This document shows, piece by piece, positions 1-7,936 of a DNA stretch of 64,000 bases; position 1 is the first letter of the stretch; every line of letters begins with the position of its first letter. Position numbers and translations under genes: made by a program. This stretch comes from Shewanella atlantica (lineage in GTDB: Bacteria; Pseudomonadota; Gammaproteobacteria; Enterobacterales; Shewanellaceae), in contig NZ_RXNV01000017.1 of the NCBI RefSeq assembly GCF_003966265.1, positions 1 to 64,000 of the forward strand, written 5' to 3'. The notes under the pieces were generated by a model, which had not been told where the DNA came from, searched no databases, and saw only the letters and a program-made list of their open reading frames with translations.

Positions 1-92
1 AGGATAAGAAGTTGAGGTTAGTAAAGGCGCATTGGCAAGCTGCGATACAGTCACTACTGGATTTAGTCAGGGATCCACAAGCATGCTATTAA
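1..92 (+). CDS. C-terminal fragment of an unidentified protein (runs off the window edge)
   Basis: The frame starting at base 3 is open from the window edge and ends at a TAA at 90-92. It encodes about 29 residues ending DLVRDPQACY. The fragment is too short to assign to a family. It matters mainly because a dispersed repeat lies about 50 bp downstream in the same orientation. The upstream sequence would be needed to name it. Confidence 0.35.
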   Translation, partial: DKKLRLVKAHWQAAIQSLLDLVRDPQACY

Positions 93-113
93 ATTCGTGG
101 GGATCCCACAGAC

Positions 114-143
114 TCTGACCCCATTTATTCTGACCCCATTTAT
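114..143. repeat. Tandem 15-bp repeat, REP-like TCTGACCCCATTTAT
   Basis: Two perfect tandem copies of TCTGACCCCATTTAT (114-128 and 129-143). The complement, ATAAATGGGGTCAGA, matches the GGGTCAGAGTAAACTT motif at 6581 and the palindrome arms at 201-234. This suggests debris of a REP family of the kind mobilised by REP-associated tyrosine transposases; no such transposase is visible in the window. Confidence 0.7.
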
Positions 144-198
144 TGATGGCGATAGCGACGGCATCCCATGTGAAAGGCAACACTGTGGGTATTAACAA
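143..198 (+). repeat. Dispersed repeat with calcium-loop-like tail, copy 1 (diverged)
   Basis: The plus strand reads DGDSDGIPCERQHCGY and then stop. It is related to the minus-strand repeats at 16401-16477 and 19846-19922, which read MDGDGDGISSERQDCRR and stop. The shared core runs from GATGGCGA through GAAAGGCA to ATTAA. The D-x-D-x-D-G-I-x-C/S-E pattern resembles the end of an Excalibur calcium-binding domain. This copy begins about 50 bp after the stop of the upstream partial gene and is co-oriented with it. Confidence 0.6.
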
Positions 199-200
199 CA

Positions 201-234
201 AAATGGTCAGAGTAAAAGTTTACTCTGACCATTT
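201..234. terminator. Perfect 16-bp palindrome (REP), possible bidirectional terminator
   Basis: The arms AAATGGTCAGAGTAAA (201-216) and TTTACTCTGACCATTT (219-234) are perfectly complementary around a 2-nt loop. T-runs lie on both outer sides. It sits between the partial plus-strand gene and the 3' end of the minus-strand hydrolase, so it could terminate both. The arm sequence is the REP motif seen elsewhere in the window. Confidence 0.65.
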
Positions 235-262
235 TTCTGTTGGAGAAGATATGACAACCAGA

Positions 263-1171
263 TTATTGCTGATTTAGCCCTTTAGCAAAGTCGAGTACGG
301 CACGAGCTATTTCTTTAGGAGCTTCTGGTAGCAAAGCATGGCCAGTATTTTCGATTATCTCGACACTTAGCTGATCACCAAGCTTTTCCTTTAACAGATC
401 CGCAGTATTTTTGATGGGGGCGATGGTGTCGCTATCCGCTTGCAAAATCATCATAGGTAAGCCACCAGCCAGCTGCCAGTGTTTGTCAGTAGTATGATCC
501 ACAGCAGAAACTTGAAGCAGCGCTGTTCGCAGGTACCAACCACGCAGCCAATAGTCCGGCACTTCATTACCATCAGCAAAGAAAGCATATCGAATAGCCT
601 CTGCGCGGCGAGAAGCTGTCAAATATGGCATGATTGAATTACGTAACGCCTGCTTGGCCTTTGGCTCTATTTCGCGTTGACCACCAGCTGCAATCAATAC
701 TACGCCTTTGGCTATATCAGGGTATTTACTGGCTGTCGCGCGCATAACCCTGTTACCAAAAGCATGACCGATTAATAATACGGTTTCAGAAGTTCCCGTT
801 GCTGCGATATCCTGATGAATAATCTGTGCTACATCATCAGCAAGCCGATACAAGCTGATCGGCTTCTCAAGCAACTCGCTATCTCCTATACCAGGCGATT
901 CAACAGCAACCGTACGATACCCTGCACTGTTTAAGCTTAAAACCAGTTCATTAAAGTCACTTGCTTCACGTCCAAGGCTTGCAATAAGTGTGATACGCGG
1001 ACCAGTCCCAGATACGTGCCATGTCATAAGATTACCATTGGTCAAAATCATAGACTGGGTTTCACCGACCGGCTTTCTTGCTTCAAGCATAGCAAAGGGA
1101 TACAGCAACCCTATATAAACTACCAAGGCAATAGAGAGTGCAGACAAGATCCGAAGTAACTGTTTTTTCAT
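263..1171 (-). CDS. Membrane-anchored alpha/beta-hydrolase-fold protein with substituted nucleophile
   Basis: This 302-residue protein has an N-terminal membrane or signal segment (about residues 8-28) and then an alpha/beta hydrolase fold. The nucleophile elbow reads G-H-A-F-G (residues 135-139), so alanine (GCT codon) replaces the usual serine. The acid candidates Asp246/Asp248 and the catalytic-type His278 (NTGHALLP) are present. It may therefore be non-hydrolytic, or use another mechanism. The ATG at 1171 has AGGTT about 8 nt upstream. It is transcribed alone and ends close to the palindrome at 201-234. The true substrate cannot be read from sequence. Confidence 0.75.
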   Translation of the reverse strand: MKKQLLRILSALSIALVVYIGLLYPFAMLEARKPVGETQSMILTNGNLMTWHVSGTGPRITLIASLGREASDFNELVLSLNSAGYRTVAVESPGIGDSELLEKPISLYRLADDVAQIIHQDIAATGTSETVLLIGHAFGNRVMRATASKYPDIAKGVVLIAAGGQREIEPKAKQALRNSIMPYLTASRRAEAIRYAFFADGNEVPDYWLRGWYLRTALLQVSAVDHTTDKHWQLAGGLPMMILQADSDTIAPIKNTADLLKEKLGDQLSVEIIENTGHALLPEAPKEIARAVLDFAKGLNQQ

Positions 1172-1417
1172 TATTCAACCTAACTAAAGAGGTGTAATCC
1201 ATCTGCCCGGAGCACAGCCGCGCCTTATGCTTTGCTCATCGTTCTGAGTCAGTCCAGATATACTGGCAACATTACGGTCAACTTAAAGAAGTGGAATTAC
1301 TTATGTTTAGGGATAGTTCATGATTTAAAGTACCGGACAGGGATTTCGATAGGGCTAAAGACTTACGCCTATTAGCCCTGTCGTTTCAAGCTGGCATTTC
1401 AATCTGACACTTTCGAA

Positions 1418-2902
1418 TTACTTGGCGCGCTCTATCGTCACCAGAGAACTTAAATAGCCAATACCACCTTTATCATGGAAGTCTTCAACCTCGACATAGT
1501 AGGCGATATTTTTACCTACAACTCTGTCAAGATCCGCTTGAAATTGGCCGTCGACCATTTCCATCGATTTGACTTGCCATTTGGCTTCTCGCCAGTCCAG
1601 TGAGGAGTTAACTGAATAATACAAACGAACCTGTTTCAAGGTATTTGAAGATGAAACATTCGCCACCACATTTATTGCTGATTCACTTTCTTCTGATTTA
1701 ACTTCTACTGTCGGCAGTTTGCGATCATAAAATACGTGAGCTAGCCACGTGCGCCATGAATGTAAGTGTTTCTTTGAAACCCATGAATGACGTAGGTTGT
1801 CTATATATAAAAACGCTTTATCACCTTTAAGCTCACTCATCATACCGTTGGGTGCACCTAGTCCGAAGAACTCGTCATTGGTACCCAGAGCGACAAAATA
1901 AGGTGTGTTAATCTTTTTCCTCCAGAGGTAAGGATCAAAGGCCATGGTAACTAAGTTACCCGCAGGGCCATTCATTTTGGCTAAGAGTTTATCGGCTGGT
2001 TGAAATGCCGGCCCGTCTCTTTCTACCGCTGGACCACCAACGCCAGTACCAAACGATTCAAACTTTCTCATGATGTCGTAAAGAACATTACCGCCGTAAT
2101 AACAAGTTGCCATAACTCCTGCTAAACGTTCATCACCCGCCCCTAGGGCGATTGACGAAGCAAAACCACGTTTAGAACAGCCCATAATAACGGCCTTTTT
2201 TGCTTCTATCCCTTCAATCGACTCAAGCAAAGTAATGGCTTTTAAATAACTCGTGGCAATGGGGACATAACCAACCCAACTCAAATCAAATGTTTTTATT
2301 GCCATTTGTAGGCCGTAGCCCATCAAATTACTCTCATCCTTGTCAAAAATTAACGTAGGAGGGTTTGGAAATATCATGATCGGTAGCTTCAGGTCAATCG
2401 CTGTGCCTTCTGCGTATTCAGCCTCAGTATTTAATTCAGTATCCGGTATTTTTTGACGATCAAATAAGTGTCGCAGATGTTCAGGCACTGCATTTGATTC
2501 TGCACTGTTATTTTCTTTCCCCTGAGATGTACTACCTGTTTCATTTTGGCCTTTAAAAGCACGATTGGTGGCAATGATGCCGACATTACCTTCACCTTGG
2601 TAATTAGCTGGAACATAGATAGTCGCAGGGTGCCTCCAAAAGGAACCGTGCCAATTCTGACTGGTAAAAGAAAGTTTAATGACTCTAACCTTCTCGCCTG
2701 GACGAGACTGACTATCAACCACTTTATCTTGCTTGACCTCAACATCCAAAGTGGATTGATCCTTGATTTCATCCAAGTCAAAATAGCTTGCAGGGCCAAT
2801 AAAACGGTATGAAAGATAGTCCTTTATTGCTCCACGAGCTAGAAAGAGGGTGAGCGCTATGCAGGTAACGAAAATAATAATGGTAAAAAGTGCTTTCTTC
2901 AC
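1418..2902 (-). CDS. PhoPQ-activated pathogenicity-related (PqaA-like) family protein
   Basis: This 494-residue exported protein has an N-terminal hydrophobic signal (about residues 5-22). It matches the PhoPQ-related alpha/beta-hydrolase family: the nucleophile motif GCSKRG (Ser243), a conserved DPYLWR-to-GTNDEFF segment (Asp343) and NLRHSW (His372) give a plausible triad. A beta-rich tail follows from about residue 395. The start is GTG, supported by AAAGGAG about 6 nt upstream. The family is often annotated from Salmonella PqaA, but its biochemical role is poorly defined. It lies just downstream of, and co-directional with, the TonB receptor gene, so a joint role in nutrient use is possible. 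Confidence 0.8.
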   Translation of the reverse strand: MKKALFTIIIFVTCIALTLFLARGAIKDYLSYRFIGPASYFDLDEIKDQSTLDVEVKQDKVVDSQSRPGEKVRVIKLSFTSQNWHGSFWRHPATIYVPANYQGEGNVGIIATNRAFKGQNETGSTSQGKENNSAESNAVPEHLRHLFDRQKIPDTELNTEAEYAEGTAIDLKLPIMIFPNPPTLIFDKDESNLMGYGLQMAIKTFDLSWVGYVPIATSYLKAITLLESIEGIEAKKAVIMGCSKRGFASSIALGAGDERLAGVMATCYYGGNVLYDIMRKFESFGTGVGGPAVERDGPAFQPADKLLAKMNGPAGNLVTMAFDPYLWRKKINTPYFVALGTNDEFFGLGAPNGMMSELKGDKAFLYIDNLRHSWVSKKHLHSWRTWLAHVFYDRKLPTVEVKSEESESAINVVANVSSSNTLKQVRLYYSVNSSLDWREAKWQVKSMEMVDGQFQADLDRVVGKNIAYYVEVEDFHDKGGIGYLSSLVTIERAK

Positions 2903-3083
2903 TCTATGCTCCTTTTTTAGGTTGATACAAAGCAGTAGTCATCTGGATAGTTAATCTCAACAAAGTCCTTGAGTAGACTTTAACAGCGGGTTTAGTTTTC
3001 ACTGATTTGATCATAAAACCCATTAAATGATTGAAAAATGGGGTACTAAGTACCCCAAACGCCCAGGTGAGGAACTAAAAAAT

Positions 3084-5426
3084 TTATTCGAAGTGGTAGC
3101 TAGCGCGAAGACCAAAGGTTCTTGGTGTTCCCATTACACATCGAATAAGTGTGCCACCATTGCTTACCGTACCAAACTGCTCACCAAAAGGTTGGTTAAA
3201 GGTATTTTGGCAATAAGATTCATCAGTAACATTTTCAGCATAAAGTTGCACACTCCAATCCTCATTGCTGCCTAAAAGCCCAAGTCTGATATTGGTTAAA
3301 GCAAAAGCTTCTTGAATATCCTGAGGATTATTATTTGTAGTTGAGCCAACATTAGAATCATCTTGCCAATTTGATTCAATACGTGCATACCAACCTAAAT
3401 TCGCACTTGAAAACGTATCCGCATATTCAGCAAAGGCACTCAATTGATTTTTAGGTGAACGATTATTCGGTGTTCCTGTTAAATCTTGTGGACCGGGTAT
3501 ACCCGGGAGGTTGGTTGCATCTTTGTAATCAAGAAATGCTGAGTCTAAATATGCATATGAAGCTCTCAAGGTTAATTCATCTGTTGGATAAACATTCATT
3601 TCTAGCTCTAAACCTTGCTGCCTTAATTTACCAACATTACTGGTAATAAAGTTTAAGCCTTTAAAAGAGCGGTCTTGAAAGTTATCTATTTCGGTTCGGT
3701 ACAATGTAGCATTAGTTGTCATCATGCCATCAAGCAAAGTAGATCTTGAGCCAAGCTCATAATTAATTACTTCTTCAGACTTAATTGTTCGCTCATCGGC
3801 TGTCAGCCCGCCTTGTGTCATAACAGAATTAAAGCCACCCGATTTGAAACCAGTTGAAACTGTTGCAAACATCATTAAGTCTTGGTCAAATTGATATTTA
3901 CCATTTAATAGCCAAGTTACTTGTGAGTCATCAAAGCTAAGCTGATGATCTTCTTTTCCTGCCAAAAGAGCACCTGCTACAAGATTTTGTGGGTCTACAA
4001 CCATATCAGCACTTTTACTATCGTCGGTGTAACGAATACCTGCAGTAATATCTAGTTTATCATTCAAGTGCCAAGTACCTTGGTAGAAAGCCGCCAAGGA
4101 TTCTGTTGTTTGTGAGAAAGCTGCAGGGGTAGCATTTTCTTGCGGCATTGCTAAACAAGCAGCGATTGTCGCTTGGATAAGGGCTGGGGGTTTACCAGCA
4201 AGCGATGCACCAACGCCAACAGGACAAAAAGCCGCACCTAAATGAAAGGTTTGATCAATGCTATAACTCTCCTTGCTAAAGTACAGACCGGCAATATAGT
4301 CGTATGTTTCACCAATTGGCGAAATAAATTGTAACTCTTGGCTAAATGAACGACTAGAATAATCTGACTGCCTAGCGGCTAAATCAAGCGGCAACCTTGT
4401 TATGTCACCTTCGAGGGTATTGTTACTCCAATTTCTATACGAAGATATTGATTTAATAGAATAATCTGTAAACAGGTTGTTCCAATTCATTTCCAGCATG
4501 GTTCCCCACTGAGAGCTTTCCATACTATCGTCATGAATTTGGTTAACAACCCCATCTATGCCCGATAAATCAGGCACTGCACCTAAGTAGTTAAGCACTT
4601 GAAGCCTTTCTGGTGTTGCTGATTCTGGAAGAACTTCTATCGGTGAACCCGTACCGTTAAGTTTTTGATAATCAAACTTGGCTAAGGCGTTAAAATCATC
4701 TGAGCCTTGATAAAGGAAAGATAATCTTCCTAGGCTACTATCATTCTCACCTAACTTGTCGTTACCATCGTATAAGTTTTTTCCGTAACCGTCATCAGCG
4801 CTATAGTTTAAGTTACCTCGTACCGCTAACTTATTGGTTAAGCTAGCATTTGCCGTAATAGCGGTATCTAGAGCGCCAAAGTTACCTACACCCATTGATA
4901 TATCGGTATAATTTTCACCAAGCTCTGGGGATTTACTTCGTATATTCACCACACCAATCGACGCATTACGACCAAACAATGTCCCTTGTGGTCCACGTAA
5001 GACTTCAACCATTTCAATATCAGTAAACGAGCCCAGTAAAGCACCAGGTCGAGGCATATATACACCATCAATATAGGTGGCAACACTTGGCTCTAAAGCG
5101 GCGTTAGAAGAAGTACCAACACCACGAATACCGATAGTCTGGCTAACTTGCATACTTGATTTTGATACATATAAATTAGGGGTAAATGCGCCAAGGTCAG
5201 CCACCTCTTCGATACCTGATTTAACCATGTCTTCACCACTGAAGGCGACCACAGAAATAGGCACTTCTTGAATAGATTGCGCACGTTTCGTTGCCATAAC
5301 AGTGATCACTTCAACTTCCGGTTTTTCGACCGTTTCATCCTTGGTATTTTCTTGTGCTATAACGGGCGACAAAGAGCTAGCCATAGCGAATGAAATAGCT
5401 GTAACAATTGGTTTGATTTTATACAT
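3084..5426 (-). CDS. TonB-dependent outer-membrane receptor
   Basis: This is about 780 residues from the preferred ATG at 5426, which gives a clean signal peptide (MYKIKPIVTAISFAMASS, cleaved near VIA-QEN) that the longer frame lacks. A TonB-box-like stretch (EVITVMATKR) is followed by a plug domain with GIRGVG, YIDGVYMPRPG and the LRGPQGTLFGRNA signature. A 22-strand-type barrel then ends in RASYHFE. The family imports iron chelates, vitamins, glycans or other bulky ligands by TonB energy transduction. The ligand is not identifiable here. A divergent LysR gene 120 bp away is the likely regulator, and the PhoPQ-related gene lies downstream on the same strand. Confidence 0.93.
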   Translation of the reverse strand: MYKIKPIVTAISFAMASSLSPVIAQENTKDETVEKPEVEVITVMATKRAQSIQEVPISVVAFSGEDMVKSGIEEVADLGAFTPNLYVSKSSMQVSQTIGIRGVGTSSNAALEPSVATYIDGVYMPRPGALLGSFTDIEMVEVLRGPQGTLFGRNASIGVVNIRSKSPELGENYTDISMGVGNFGALDTAITANASLTNKLAVRGNLNYSADDGYGKNLYDGNDKLGENDSSLGRLSFLYQGSDDFNALAKFDYQKLNGTGSPIEVLPESATPERLQVLNYLGAVPDLSGIDGVVNQIHDDSMESSQWGTMLEMNWNNLFTDYSIKSISSYRNWSNNTLEGDITRLPLDLAARQSDYSSRSFSQELQFISPIGETYDYIAGLYFSKESYSIDQTFHLGAAFCPVGVGASLAGKPPALIQATIAACLAMPQENATPAAFSQTTESLAAFYQGTWHLNDKLDITAGIRYTDDSKSADMVVDPQNLVAGALLAGKEDHQLSFDDSQVTWLLNGKYQFDQDLMMFATVSTGFKSGGFNSVMTQGGLTADERTIKSEEVINYELGSRSTLLDGMMTTNATLYRTEIDNFQDRSFKGLNFITSNVGKLRQQGLELEMNVYPTDELTLRASYAYLDSAFLDYKDATNLPGIPGPQDLTGTPNNRSPKNQLSAFAEYADTFSSANLGWYARIESNWQDDSNVGSTTNNNPQDIQEAFALTNIRLGLLGSNEDWSVQLYAENVTDESYCQNTFNQPFGEQFGTVSNGGTLIRCVMGTPRTFGLRASYHFE

Positions 5427-5546
5427 TATTATTAACCCCAATTTGAATGATTTTCGTTCTGCTTTGAACCTACCCTCTTTCAACTATGATTAACAATGAG
5501 TTATATTGAGATATCCATGCAAAACATGAATAGATAAATTAATTCT

Positions 5547-6464
5547 ATGCTAACAGTCAAACAGCTCCAACATGTTGTAGCGATCAAAAAAGCCGGATCA
5601 ATTCAAGCTGCCACTGAGTTAGCATGTATTAGTCAATCGGCATTAACAAGAAGCCTAATGAGTTTAGAAGACAACTTAGGGGTGGTGTTATTTGAGCGGC
5701 ACAAAACAGGGGTAATACCTACTCCGTTTTGCAATACAATCATTGAACAATGCCAGCAAGTTCTGCACGGATTAGATGACATTAAGCATAATGCTGATAT
5801 CTACAGAAAGTTAGAAGAAGGCGAACTAAAGATAGGAATAGGTAGAGCGATCAGTGGTCTAGTTTGCCAGAATATTCTACCCATTTTTGTTGCTGCATAT
5901 CCCAAGGTAAAGCTCTCAATTATCGAAGGAACGCCAGAAGAACTTACCCTGCGACTACAACAACGTGAATTCGATTTTATCATTGCCGGTTTTGGTAGTT
6001 ACGCTAATATTGAACAAATAAAAGTATCCCGGCTAAAATCAATTCCTCTGTCTATCATTGTCAATAATGACCACCCTGTGAATAAGCTGGAAACCGTCAC
6101 TTGGCAAGATTTACTGCCCTACTCACTCATCGGTGCCACTAAGCTTTCTCTCTCAAATCCCTTATATCAGCTATTTGAAAAATTAACTAAAGCCTCTCCT
6201 TCACTGCCATCGGTTATGTGCTCCGACTATCAAGCATTAAAAAATATAGTCTTGACCTCAAATGCTTGGCTTATCGCGCCAGCACCAATATTTGAGCGTG
6301 AAATAGTAGATAAAGAATTAACTGAAATTAATTTATCAGTCAAAGAAATGGCAATCGATTTATCCGTAATTGAACTGAGTAAGCGACAACGATCGCCGAT
6401 GGCGGAGAAATTTATCAGCTTATGTGAAGAATATTTTTGCCGCGAAAGTGAAACAAGAAACTAA
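5547..6464 (+). CDS. LysR-family transcriptional regulator, divergent from TonB receptor
   Basis: This 305-residue protein has an N-terminal winged helix-turn-helix (residues about 1-60, with the SIQAATELACISQSALTRSL helix pair) and a LysR substrate-binding domain (about 90-290, type 2 periplasmic fold). Divergent arrangement with a target across a short promoter region is typical of LysR regulators. The 120-bp gap to the TonB receptor start (5427-5546) should therefore hold its operator. The gap contains a short inverted pair, CATG-caaaa-CATG, near 5517. The effector is unknown. Confidence 0.9.
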   Translation: MLTVKQLQHVVAIKKAGSIQAATELACISQSALTRSLMSLEDNLGVVLFERHKTGVIPTPFCNTIIEQCQQVLHGLDDIKHNADIYRKLEEGELKIGIGRAISGLVCQNILPIFVAAYPKVKLSIIEGTPEELTLRLQQREFDFIIAGFGSYANIEQIKVSRLKSIPLSIIVNNDHPVNKLETVTWQDLLPYSLIGATKLSLSNPLYQLFEKLTKASPSLPSVMCSDYQALKNIVLTSNAWLIAPAPIFEREIVDKELTEINLSVKEMAIDLSVIELSKRQRSPMAEKFISLCEEYFCRESETRN

Positions 6465-6856
6465 CTGGATAACTGGATAAATGGATAAATGGCGATAAAT
6501 TTGATCACCAAATACCATGAATGTTCCTCATATTTTACCTATCTCATTATTTCCATTTGTCTTTTTGTGTGGATTCGTCAGGGTCAGAGTAAACTTTATG
6601 CTATGCCCTTGTAGGGACGTCCCCATTTTCTGTGGCCTCATGCTTTTCTTGTCAGTTGTTCTATTTCTTTGACCCCATTTCTTATGCTTTTCTTAATCGC
6701 CATATTGACTAACTTTCAGTGAATTTATTAGCTCCTTAAGACAGGCGTGCCTTCAAGTTATTGATTTACTTCTGTTATATGTTTGGTATACCTTTTTCTG
6801 TTAACGATGTGTTAAATCTAAACAGTTAACTTTTAAGGTATGCCAAGGGGATAGGA
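6465..6856. other. Intergenic region with short tandem repeat and REP relics
   Basis: No gene is supported. Bases about 6463-6500 carry a slippage-type run built on GGATAAAT/ACTGGATA. A REP half-motif, GGGTCAGAGTAAACTT, lies at 6581-6596, and a counterpart in the other orientation, GACCCCATTTCTTA, starts at 6671. The remainder, including the promoter of the downstream gene, shows nothing else recognisable. Confidence 0.6.
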
Positions 6857-7720
6857 ATGAGCGAAGCTGCAATAACTAAAACAATAGCGGTCGATGGGGT
6901 GAGTCATCATTCAACAAATCAGTTAGCCAGTCACTCAACGAGCAGGGACTGGCTTGGTCATAGTGCAAAACTATGGTTCGCAGTGACTGTCATGGGGCAA
7001 TGGCTCTTTGCGGCCTATGTGGCCATTTTTTATGGTGGGGTTACCTTCTCCGGCGATCTCGCCGGGTGGAATAAGGTGATGCCACATGGTTATGTTGCTG
7101 GCGACACCATAGGTAACTTAGCTGTAGGTATGCATTTATTTTTGGCACTCGTGGTGCTCATTGGGGGGCCGTTACAGCTTATTCCCCAAATAAGATCTTA
7201 TGCGCCTAAGTTTCACCGTTTTAACGGGCGGATCTATATTCTGACCGCTTTTATCTTGAGTCTGGGTGGTCTGTTTATGGTGTGGACTCGTGGTGTCGCA
7301 GGCGGTGAGATCGGTAAATACAGCATTAGTTTAAATGCCATTTTAATCATGATGTTTGCAGGAATGGCGGTATATCATGCTATTAAGCGAGATATTAAAA
7401 CTCACAGACGTTGGGCACTGAGGTTGTTTATCGCTATGGGGGGCGTTTGGTTTTTCCGTATCGGGCTGATGTTATGGTTGATGGTTCATCAGGCACCAGT
7501 AGGCTTCGATCCTAAGACATTCGAAGGACCATTTTTAAGCTTCTTGGGATTTGCTCAGTACCTGATCCCGCTTGCGGTCGCTCAACTGTATTTTGCTGCA
7601 TCAGACAGTAAGAATCCAAAGTATAAGCTGGCGATCTCTTTAGGCTTAGTTGTACTCACTCTTGCGATGGCCGGCGGGATCTTCGCCGCTTCAATGGGGA
7701 TGTGGTTACCGAGAATCTAA
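6857..7720 (+). CDS. DUF2306 multi-pass membrane protein
   Basis: This 287-residue integral inner-membrane protein has about seven hydrophobic helices. It matches DUF2306 through conserved sections such as HLFLALVVLIGGPLQLIP, KFHRFNGRIY and THRRWALRLF. The HxF/HRRWA histidines resemble haem-ligating or quinone-site residues of b-type membrane proteins, but that is inference. The function is unknown. The start at 6857 is supported by GGGGATAGGA. The stop codon lies within the REP-like 27-mer at 7714-7740, so the element has settled directly on the gene end. Confidence 0.85.
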   Translation: MSEAAITKTIAVDGVSHHSTNQLASHSTSRDWLGHSAKLWFAVTVMGQWLFAAYVAIFYGGVTFSGDLAGWNKVMPHGYVAGDTIGNLAVGMHLFLALVVLIGGPLQLIPQIRSYAPKFHRFNGRIYILTAFILSLGGLFMVWTRGVAGGEIGKYSISLNAILIMMFAGMAVYHAIKRDIKTHRRWALRLFIAMGGVWFFRIGLMLWLMVHQAPVGFDPKTFEGPFLSFLGFAQYLIPLAVAQLYFAASDSKNPKYKLAISLGLVVLTLAMAGGIFAASMGMWLPRI

Positions 7721-7740
7721 TAAGTCGGTCCAGAGTCACC
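7714..7740. repeat. 27-bp REP-like repeat, left copy
   Basis: AATCTAATAAGTCGG at 7714 continues to CCAGAGTCACC. A copy with 2 mismatches in 27 bp lies at 10043-10069. The pair flanks the lipase-like gene at 7937-9874 in direct orientation. The core is a degenerate form of ATAAATGGGGTCAGAGTAAAC. It overlaps the stop codon of the DUF2306 gene. Confidence 0.65.
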
Positions 7741-7896
7741 ATTGACTTTCAACAGAACCGTTCGTCTAGTCGGAAATGTTTGGGCTTCCGCCGCCATGGC
7801 AACAGGGCACTTGGGAGCTTTTGATTAGGACAATTTGGCGCTCGGGAGATAGCTGTGGGGAAGCGTTTACTCTGTATGTACTCTAGAAAGAAAGTT

Positions 7897-7918
7897 AAGC
7901 CCACTTCCCTGTGGGCTT
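7897..7918 (-). terminator. Hairpin terminator between convergent genes
   Basis: AAGCCCAC / GTGGGCTT form a perfect 8-bp stem with a 6-nt loop, followed on the minus strand by a T-rich tract (AACTTTCTTTC). It lies 19 bp beyond the stop of the minus-strand lipase-like gene and can also serve the convergent DUF2306 gene. Confidence 0.75.
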
Positions 7919-7936
7919 CAGGATATTTCCATATTC

